Source: Bacillota bacterium
GTDB taxonomy: Bacteria; Bacillota; Bacilli; Bacillales_B; DSM-18226
DNA: 7,159 nt
Assembly: GCA_021821235.1 (NCBI GenBank)
Contig: JAKACS010000155.1
Location: 1 to 7,159 of the forward strand
Reading direction: 5' to 3'
Under the pieces are notes generated by a model. It was given only the letters and a program-made list of their open reading frames with translations, searched no databases and was not told the origin of the DNA. The position numbers were made by a program, and so were the translations under genes. Below are positions 1 through 4,910 of this stretch, in pieces; the stretch's first letter is position 1; the number at the start of each line of letters is the position of its first letter.

Positions 1-1314
1 GAAAACCGAACCTTTTTCTATGGAATTTACAATCAGCTTGCGGATGATTTTGCCGACATGTTTGAGGATATGAAAGCAGGTGCGGTTACGCCTTATACAT
101 ACTATCTTCAATACCATGACCGGCGCCCAGATTTGATCAACCCCTTTGAATTATATTGGACGGTTGTTTTTCATTTGATCCATCACGTGTACAATTCAGA
201 TTCGAAGACCCGTGAGGTAATTCTTGATCGTGCTATCAACGGTCTTAAACGCTTTAAAGAACGAATGGGAAACAATACATACAACGAAGTGCTGGAACGG
301 TTTGCTGCCGGAAACCCGGGGTTCAACCGCGTTCTTCAAAAAATGGTTGAGAAAGCTGATAATGTAGATTTTTTTGATAAGCTGCTTCGGGATTATATGA
401 TCTCTATATTAAAAAATGAACGGAAGGAACGAGAAGAATTTTCGGAAACGATAAAAGAAGTACGCCAGCAGATTAATCGTATTTTGCCCATTTCAACTAT
501 CGAGAAGGGTTCTTTAACGGCAGATCCGATCATTGAAGCTGCAAATTATTGCCTCGCAGGGGATGGAAAACGATTGAGGCCGATCATTTCCTGGTTTATG
601 GGGGTGAATGAATACGGGTTAGATCGGTTTGCCATTGTGCCGCTTTTGAGATCGCTGGAATACATGCATACTGCTTCCCTTATCTTTGATGATTTGCCGT
701 CACAAGATAATGCACCACTTCGTAGAGGACGACCAACCTTGCATAAGGTGTATAATTCGGCGATCGCGGAATTAACGGGGCTATATTTGACACAGAAGGC
801 AATTGAGGAGCAGACAACACTTGCCCGGTTTGATTCAAAGTCGGTTCTTCATTTGGTTCACTACTCGAACGAGGTAACAGAATTAATGTGTAGGGGTCAA
901 GCAATGGATTTAAATTCCAGGGGGATGCCATTGAATCTCGAGCAATTGGAGTCGCTTTGTTTTTATAAAACCGGACTTGCTTTTGAAGCTTCTCTGGTGA
1001 TGCCAGCTCTTCTTGCACAAAGGGATGAAGCAGAAATCAAGGCTTTAAAAAAGTATGCTTACCATGCAGGCATTGCCTTTCAAATTAAAGATGACCTGTT
1101 GGATGTTGAAGGGGATCGAAACCTGCTCGGGAAACCCATTGGCAAAGATGTTGAGCACAACCAGTCAACCTTTGTGACCATCCTCGGGGCGGATGAAGCG
1201 AGAAAAAAGATGTGGGAACATTATTGCCAGGGGATGGAAGTCCTGCAAAAATCGCAACGAAAGACTCCTTTTCTTAAACATTTGCTGAATTATATTGTAA
1301 ATCGTGATCATTAA
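1..1314 (+). CDS. Polyprenyl/isoprenyl diphosphate synthase family protein, C-terminal part (5' end outside window)
   Basis: The frame is open from base 1 (ENRTFFYGIYNQLADDFADM...) and ends at TAA 1312-1314. At least 437 codons are present, so the ATG at position 58 is internal. The last ~290 codons are a canonical trans-isoprenyl diphosphate synthase. They show GDGKRLRP (about 562-585), a first Asp-rich motif DDLPSQD with LRRGRPTLHK (688 onward), GQAMDL (about 895-912), and a second Asp-rich motif QIKDDLLD followed by GKPIGKD (about 1084-1149). Family knowledge: these Mg-binding Asp motifs catalyse head-to-tail condensation of IPP with allylic diphosphates in the cytoplasm; chain length cannot be read here. 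The first ~140 codons are extra compared with a usual ~300-aa synthase. They begin with QLADDFADMFEDMKAG...T, which resembles the second Asp-rich motif of a class I isoprenoid fold, so a two-domain enzyme is inferred. It is convergent with the hydrogenase gene. Family is secure; substrate is unknown. Confidence 0.88.
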   Translation, partial: ENRTFFYGIYNQLADDFADMFEDMKAGAVTPYTYYLQYHDRRPDLINPFELYWTVVFHLIHHVYNSDSKTREVILDRAINGLKRFKERMGNNTYNEVLERFAAGNPGFNRVLQKMVEKADNVDFFDKLLRDYMISILKNERKEREEFSETIKEVRQQINRILPISTIEKGSLTADPIIEAANYCLAGDGKRLRPIISWFMGVNEYGLDRFAIVPLLRSLEYMHTASLIFDDLPSQDNAPLRRGRPTLHKVYNSAIAELTGLYLTQKAIEEQTTLARFDSKSVLHLVHYSNEVTELMCRGQAMDLNSRGMPLNLEQLESLCFYKTGLAFEASLVMPALLAQRDEAEIKALKKYAYHAGIAFQIKDDLLDVEGDRNLLGKPIGKDVEHNQSTFVTILGADEARKKMWEHYCQGMEVLQKSQRKTPFLKHLLNYIVNRDH

Positions 1315-1392
1315 TGCACTGTTTCCCGCCTCATTCGTTTATTAGCCGAATAGGGGTGGCAAATTGAAAAATGTTCTGATGGAAAAAAGATT

Positions 1393-1417
1393 AAAGGAGA
1401 CAGCTGTCTCCTTTTTT
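1393..1417. terminator. Bidirectional Rho-independent terminator between convergent genes
   Basis: GGAGACAGCTGTCTCC (1396-1411) is a perfect palindrome that folds as a 6-bp GC-rich stem with an AGCT loop. A plus-strand T6 tract follows at 1412-1417. On the minus strand the same hairpin is followed by TTTAATCTTTTTT. It lies 79 bases after the prenyl synthase stop and 37 bases beyond the hydrogenase stop, so it can serve both converging transcripts. Confidence 0.85.
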
Positions 1418-1453
1418 ACGGATAGCGTAGGATTAAGTTATGTTCTTTTTTGG

Positions 1454-2314
1454 TTAACGGGCAGCCTTTTCTTTTTTCTTCTTCGCGACAAAAGTTCCTT
1501 TATCCCAAAATCCTTTTTCAGAGCAGGCGATGCAGGTGAATCCGGCGGCGATGCAGCGTTCCAAACCGAGTGATTCACATGAATTAAAGGCTGTTGGACC
1601 TTTGCATCCTAATTTAAATAAACAATAGCCCTTTCTCGCCCCTTCATCGTCATATGACTCAGCAAATAATTTCTGATCAAAAAATGGTTTGCGGTGGCAG
1701 GTCATATGAACGGTTGTTTGATAAAACATTTTAGGGCGAAGTTTTTTATCGAGTTCGGGTAGCTCGCCATGGAAATGAACGTGCAGCAAGGTGCCAATGA
1801 TAACTTCTGGAATTGGCGGGCAGCCTGGCACAAGGGCAACAGGAACATCCTCTGGGATAATAGATCTAATGTCTACTGAATTGGTGGGGTTAATTCCGGC
1901 TGCGGCAATCCCTCCCCAGGCGGAACAACTCCCAAATGCGATGACGGCTTTTGCGTGTTTTGCTGCATGGATGATTTCTTCTCTAACCGATTTTCCGGCA
2001 ATCATCAGAAATTCGTCGCTTCCCGGGATTCCTCCTTCGACGGCAAGCACATATTGCCCCTTATATTTTTCTAGGATCGATTCTTTATGTTCTTCCACTT
2101 GATATCCGCCTGCAGCGGAGAGAAGTTCACTGTATTCCAAAGAAATAAAATTCAAAATGGTATCCAATGTGGACGGTTCAAAGGAACGAGTGAACGCTTC
2201 CTTGCATCCGGTACAATCTAAGGCGCTGATCCAAATGACCGGTAAGCGGGTATCCGTTTGATCCAACATTTCATCCGATACTTCAATCGCTTCCAACCAG
2301 CTGTATTGTGGCAT
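1454..2314 (-). CDS. [NiFe]-hydrogenase small subunit, soluble type without Tat signal
   Basis: This 286-aa electron-transfer subunit of a [NiFe] hydrogenase would carry three Fe-S clusters that link the large-subunit active site to an acceptor. Proximal ligands are C34 and C37 (DCTGC), C130 (GSCSAWGG) and C165 (PGCPP). Distal ligands are H203, C206, C231 (GYCLFKLGC) and C237. The medial region has C246, C254, C261 and C264 (CIACSE..FWD). C254 sits where Pro occurs in [3Fe-4S] enzymes, so a medial [4Fe-4S] is inferred. CTGC is followed by Lys, so the extra proximal Cys of O2-tolerant group 1d enzymes is absent. There is no twin-arginine signal and no C-terminal membrane helix; the protein ends in a Lys-rich tail soon after FWD. 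It is therefore probably cytosolic (group 2-like is a guess). The start is supported by AAAGGAG at 2324-2330, 9 bases upstream. No large subunit is adjacent: the next gene downstream converges and the upstream gene diverges. Confidence 0.9.
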   Translation of the reverse strand: MPQYSWLEAIEVSDEMLDQTDTRLPVIWISALDCTGCKEAFTRSFEPSTLDTILNFISLEYSELLSAAGGYQVEEHKESILEKYKGQYVLAVEGGIPGSDEFLMIAGKSVREEIIHAAKHAKAVIAFGSCSAWGGIAAAGINPTNSVDIRSIIPEDVPVALVPGCPPIPEVIIGTLLHVHFHGELPELDKKLRPKMFYQTTVHMTCHRKPFFDQKLFAESYDDEGARKGYCLFKLGCKGPTAFNSCESLGLERCIAAGFTCIACSEKGFWDKGTFVAKKKKEKAAR

Positions 2315-2365
2315 GTTATCAATCTCCTTTGATATTGCTCAATATTTCACATATTCCTCAAGCTC

Positions 2366-2374
2366 ATTATACCA
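2366..2374 (-). promoter_or_regulatory. Extended -10 promoter of the hydrogenase small-subunit gene
   Basis: Read on the minus strand this is TGGTATAAT, a perfect -10 hexamer with the TGn extension. No good -35 is present (an AT-rich AATTTT lies at 17-bp spacing), which fits an extended -10 promoter. Transcription would start near 2359, giving a leader of about 45 bases. ATAGATCG occurs twice upstream (near 2378 and near 2423), which could reflect regulator binding. Confidence 0.6.
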
Positions 2375-2479
2375 CCGATAGATCGCCAAAAATTCAGAAA
2401 GAAAAGATTCCACAAAAATGTCATAGATCGATAGACGAGCTTTAGTTTTTAAGCAAGAGGCGGCTATTTTTCAAAAGGA

Positions 2480-2507
2480 TTGTAATTTTTCTGAAAAATG
2501 TTATTAT
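2480..2507 (+). promoter_or_regulatory. Candidate sigma-A promoter for the small ORF-M20 peptidase pair
   Basis: TTGTAA (2480-2485), a 16-bp spacer and TATTAT (2502-2507) give a plausible housekeeping promoter. Transcription would start near 2514, about 50 bases ahead of the small ORF at 2563. The surrounding ATT repeats allow the -10 to be shifted by 3 bases. The first CodY-like box fills the spacer. Confidence 0.45.
2485..2499 (+). promoter_or_regulatory. CodY-like operator, box 1
   Basis: ATTTTTCTGAAAAAT matches the CodY consensus AATTTTCWGAAAATT at 13 of 15 positions and is itself nearly palindromic. It lies between the -35 and -10 of the predicted promoter, a position suited to repression. 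Known biology: CodY with branched-chain amino acids and GTP represses nitrogen and peptide-use genes in rich medium, which fits a peptidase target. Such AT-rich motifs arise by chance in low-GC DNA; a second copy 35 bases away makes this one more credible. Confidence 0.5.
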
Positions 2508-2519
2508 TATTACAAATTA

Positions 2520-2534
2520 TTTTTTCAGAAAAAT
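2520..2534 (+). promoter_or_regulatory. CodY-like operator, box 2
   Basis: TTTTTTCAGAAAAAT matches the CodY consensus at 12 of 15 positions. Its centre is 35 bases downstream of the centre of box 1. It would lie just after the predicted transcription start, where a bound protein would block the initiating polymerase. The shared core of both boxes is TTTTTC-N-GAAAAA. Confidence 0.42.
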
Positions 2535-2562
2535 GAAAGGAAAAATATGAGGAGTTTTGGGG

Positions 2563-2667
2563 ATGAAGAATCAATACATAAAAACAGCTTCATCCATATT
2601 GGGTATGGTCAATAGTATGCTAGTTTGTGTCAATATGGCTTATAAAAGTGACAGGAGAGCAGAATGA
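2563..2667 (+). CDS. Small hydrophobic protein (34 aa) translationally coupled to M20 peptidase
   Basis: The frame ATG 2563 to TGA 2665-2667 encodes 34 residues. An excellent ribosome binding site GAGGAG (2549-2554) lies 8 bases ahead of the ATG. The stop overlaps the peptidase start in an ATGA junction (2664-2667), the usual sign of translational coupling. The N-terminus is MKNQYIKTASS. A hydrophobic stretch follows (about residues 9-27, containing ILGMVNSMLVCVNMAY). The C-terminus is charged (KSDRRAE). A single short membrane helix is possible, although Asn residues interrupt it. I do not recognise a family. It could be a membrane microprotein that partners or locates the peptidase, or a leader peptide whose translation sets peptidase expression. 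The alternative ATG at 2547 gives only 22 codons and lacks a comparable binding site. Confidence 0.55.
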   Translation: MKNQYIKTASSILGMVNSMLVCVNMAYKSDRRAE

Positions 2668-3920
2668 AAACTGTGACATTATCTTTTGAAAAACAACAAA
2701 TTATTCAATTTATTGATGACCAGCAAGAGAAGCTAATCGGTTTTTTAAAGGAGCTTGTAGGCATTCCATCCGATAATCCTCCCGGGGACTGTCAAGAAAT
2801 CGCAGAATATCTATACAGGCGCCTCGAAGAATTTGGATTTGAAAATGTTTCCATCTATCAAGTTGAAGAGGAAAAAGTAAAGGCCGTTGGCATGAGAAAA
2901 GCCGCGAATGTTGTTGGTTTTCAATCTTTTGGCAATGATGGCCTGGAAATTACCCTTAACTCGCATGGAGATGTTGTCCCGCCCGGCACAGGGTGGACAC
3001 AGGATCCGTATGGCGGAAAGATTGTCGATGGAAAAATGTACGGCCGCGGTGCTGCTGTTTCAAAATCGGATATTGCTTCGTTTACGTTTGCAGCGCTTGC
3101 TTTACGGCAATTGAAACATGTTTTATCTGGGAAAATTTCGTTAGCTTTTACTTTTGATGAAGAATCAGGCGGGGAAATTGGTCCAAAATGGTTACTTGAA
3201 AAAAAGTTGATTCACCCAGATCTGGCAATTTGTCCAGGATTTACCTATTCCCTTGTTAATGCTCACAATGGCTGTCTGCATTTGGAAGTTAAGTTGAAGG
3301 GGAAATCGGCTCATGCGGCAGAACCGCAGTTTGGGCATGATGCCCTTGAAGTGATGAACAGTGTCCTAAGTGCGTTGTACGACTACAGGAAAGAATTTTC
3401 AAAAATAAAATCTGCTGTTCCCGGGATCGAGTCCCCTAGTTTAGTAGTGGGCTTAATTTCCGGAGGAATTAATACGAATGTTGTTCCAGACACAGTTACC
3501 ATTCGGCTGGACAGGCGGTTAATTCCAGAGGAAGATCCTGCAGCAGCAGAGGCGAAAATTCGAGAGATTGTTATAGAAACACTGAAAGATTTTCCTGGAG
3601 TTGATGCAGAAATAACACAAGTTTTGTTAGCAAAAAGTTTTGGTCCTGTTTCGGTTGATTCCCCTTTAATCCAAGCAATTGCGGCCAATTGGCGGGAACT
3701 GATGGGCGGCGGGGAACTTCCTGTCACCGGATCGCCGCTTTATACCGATGCGCGGCATTTTTATGAAGCGGGCATCCCGGTAGTGTTATTTGGGGCTGGA
3801 CCGCGAACATTGGCAGAAGCAAACGGACATCGGGCAGATGAAAATGTCAAGATTGAGGATTTAGTCAAAGCAACAAAGATTGTTGCTTTAACCTTGTTTG
3901 ATTTGTTACAGAAAAAATAG
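2664..3920 (+). CDS. M20-family metallopeptidase/deacylase-like protein with atypical metal site
   Basis: This 418-aa protein has the M20 (ArgE/DapE/CPG2-type) layout, with a catalytic domain interrupted by a dimerisation domain (about residues 205-315). Visible motifs are NSHGDVVP (H101, D103), YGRGAAVSKSD (126-136), FDEESGG (D165, E166, E167), GKSAHAAEP (H217, the family's dimer-domain His) and NGHRADENV (H389, last metal ligand). Family members hydrolyse peptides or N-acyl amino acids with two Zn or Co ions in the cytoplasm. At the usual bridging Asp (GRGAADMKGG in DapE) this protein has V132, and the usual Glu of the GEP-type motif is replaced (CPGFT, about G192). D136 might compensate. 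I recall the GRGAAVSKSD variant in other bacterial M20 proteins, so this may be a subfamily trait rather than decay. The ribosome binding site AGGAG (2653-2657) has 6-base spacing. The start overlaps the small ORF. Substrate unknown. Confidence 0.88.
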   Translation: MKTVTLSFEKQQIIQFIDDQQEKLIGFLKELVGIPSDNPPGDCQEIAEYLYRRLEEFGFENVSIYQVEEEKVKAVGMRKAANVVGFQSFGNDGLEITLNSHGDVVPPGTGWTQDPYGGKIVDGKMYGRGAAVSKSDIASFTFAALALRQLKHVLSGKISLAFTFDEESGGEIGPKWLLEKKLIHPDLAICPGFTYSLVNAHNGCLHLEVKLKGKSAHAAEPQFGHDALEVMNSVLSALYDYRKEFSKIKSAVPGIESPSLVVGLISGGINTNVVPDTVTIRLDRRLIPEEDPAAAEAKIREIVIETLKDFPGVDAEITQVLLAKSFGPVSVDSPLIQAIAANWRELMGGGELPVTGSPLYTDARHFYEAGIPVVLFGAGPRTLAEANGHRADENVKIEDLVKATKIVALTLFDLLQKK

Positions 3921-4006
3921 ATGTGGACAGAGAAAGATAATCAAAAAACGAAAACCCATGTTTAGACGATAAACGAATAATGTACGTACTCTATATGAAT
4001 GATCAA

Positions 4007-4042
4007 ATGGCCCAGTGAACATCTGGGTCATTTTTATTTTTT
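4007..4042 (+). terminator. Rho-independent terminator of the M20 peptidase transcript
   Basis: The arms ATGGCCCAG (4007-4015) and CTGGGTCAT (4023-4031) pair over 9 bp with one G-T wobble, around the 7-base loop TGAACAT. They are followed by TTTTTATTTTTT. The hairpin is about 87 bases after the peptidase stop. No other gene lies between, so it closes the small ORF-peptidase unit. Confidence 0.88.
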
Positions 4043-4090
4043 GAATTAATTTTTTATACAACAGTAATTATATCCTAACTTACCATTCAG

Positions 4091-4579
4091 ACCAGTAAAA
4101 GGGAAAAAACCGGTTGATAGAGGAGTCTATCACTCAGTAGATACCAGTAAAAGGGGAAAAACCGGTTGATAGAGGAGTCTATCACTCAGTAGATACCAGT
4201 AAAAGGGAAAAAACCGGTTGATAGAAGAGTCTATCACTCAGTAGATACCAGTAAAAGGGAAAAAACCGGTTGATAGAAGAGTCTATCACTCAGTAAATGC
4301 CAGTAAAAGGGAAAAAACCGGTTGATAGAGGAGTCTATCACTCAGTAGATACCAGTAAAAGGGAAAAAATCGGTTGATAGAAGAGTCTATCGTTCAGTAG
4401 ATACCAGTAAAAGGGAAAAAACCGGTTGATAGAAGAGTCTATCACTCAGTAGATACCAGTAAAAGGGAAAAAACCGGTTGATAGAGGAGTCTATCACTCA
4501 GTAGATACCAGTAAAAGGGAAAAAACCGGTTGATAGAAGAGTCTATCACTCAGTAGATACCAGTAAAAGGGAAAAACCA
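4091..4579. repeat. Tandem array of nine 52-bp units plus a truncated tenth, each with a hairpin
   Basis: Units start at 4091, 4143, 4195, 4247, 4299, 4351, 4403, 4455 and 4507, always exactly 52 bases apart. A tenth starts at 4559 and diverges after about 20 bases. Each unit begins (A/G)CCAGTAAAAGGGAAAA, includes CCGG(T)T, then a hairpin TGATAGA-RGAG-TCTATCA (7-bp stem, 4-base loop), and ends CTCAGTAGAT. Differences are few: loop R is G in units 1, 2, 5 and 8 and A in 3, 4, 6, 7 and 9. Unit 2 has A14 to G, unit 4 G50 to A, unit 5 A1 to G, and unit 6 has C20 to T, A42 to G and C43 to T. The unit length is not a multiple of 3 and stops occur throughout, so the array is not coding. There are no unique spacers, so it is not CRISPR. 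Function unknown; it could be a protein-binding array, a structured RNA or a neutral minisatellite. Confidence 0.95.
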
Positions 4580-4754
4580 GGTCGATCGATGGTTCCCGGC
4601 AAAAACGGTCATCAAAGAGAACCCATGATGCCCAAATTGAGTGATTGTTGAATTTTAAACCGATTAAGGACTTATATTTGTCGGGGCTGACCGAGGCGCT
4701 TATGCCTTTTGTTCTGTGGTTGCCCAAGCCAGAAAAACAGGTAGAAACACCCTT
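4580..4754. other. Unassigned intergenic segment between the repeat array and the MFS promoter
   Basis: No gene, RNA or terminator can be supported here. The sequence is less AT-rich than its surroundings around 4680-4730 (containing TCGGGGCTGACCGAGGCGC). On the minus strand a frame without stops runs from near 4727 through this segment into the array, but it lacks a ribosome binding site and its end is made of repeat sequence. The segment may be part of a dispersed intergenic repeat or the remnant of an older insertion that now bounds the array. Confidence 0.4.
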
Positions 4755-4768
4755 TTTTTTGCAAAAAA
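4755..4768. promoter_or_regulatory. Perfect 14-bp palindrome upstream of the MFS promoter
   Basis: TTTTTTGCAAAAAA is a perfect palindrome that ends 5 bases before the putative -35. It could be a regulator site, an A/T-tract UP-like element or, with its flanking T8 run, a weak hairpin. Its low complexity makes a chance origin possible. Confidence 0.25.
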
Positions 4769-4773
4769 GTATT

Positions 4774-4802
4774 TTGGGTATAAAAATAATTTTACATATG
4801 AT
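4774..4802 (+). promoter_or_regulatory. Candidate promoter of the MFS transporter gene
   Basis: TTGGGT (4774-4779), a 17-bp AT-rich spacer and TATGAT (4797-4802) form a plausible sigma-A promoter with a weak -35 and a good -10. Transcription would start near 4809 and leave a leader of about 100 bases before the ATG at 4911. Confidence 0.45.
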
Positions 4803-4819
4803 ATGATGACTTTAATCAT
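4803..4819. promoter_or_regulatory. Inverted repeat at the predicted MFS transcription start
   Basis: The arms ATGAT (4803-4807) and ATCAT (4815-4819) flank a 7-base centre directly after the -10. The position suits a repressor operator, as is common for drug-efflux genes. The arms are short, so this is tentative. Confidence 0.25.
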
Positions 4820-4910
4820 TTTTTGTAGAATGGAATGGTTTTGCAGACGGCCATAAAGATCGACAGGCTGTTATATAAAATTGATTCAAAATGGGTGGAG
4901 AGCGAAGATT

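Noticed and set aside
1364..1573. Plus-strand 69-codon frame starting TTG after an AGGGGTGG sequence
   Set aside because: It runs straight through the bidirectional terminator hairpin and then antisense to the 3' end of the hydrogenase gene. The protein has no recognisable features.
3982..3989. GTACGTAC palindrome after the peptidase gene
   Set aside because: Eight bases is too short to distinguish from chance, and it is not placed at any promoter.
4091..4579. CRISPR array
   Set aside because: The whole 52-bp period is repeated, with no unique spacers between shorter repeats, and no cas genes are in the window.
4494..4727. Minus-strand 77-codon frame over the end of the repeat array
   Set aside because: It starts with TTG without a ribosome binding site, and its last third is translated 52-bp repeat. 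It most likely reflects chance openness; it is noted only as part of the unassigned segment.
4881..4910. TTG at 4881 as the start of the MFS transporter
   Set aside because: It would add ten residues before the usual short N-terminus and has no binding site. ATG 4911 has GGTGGAG upstream and places helix 1 normally.
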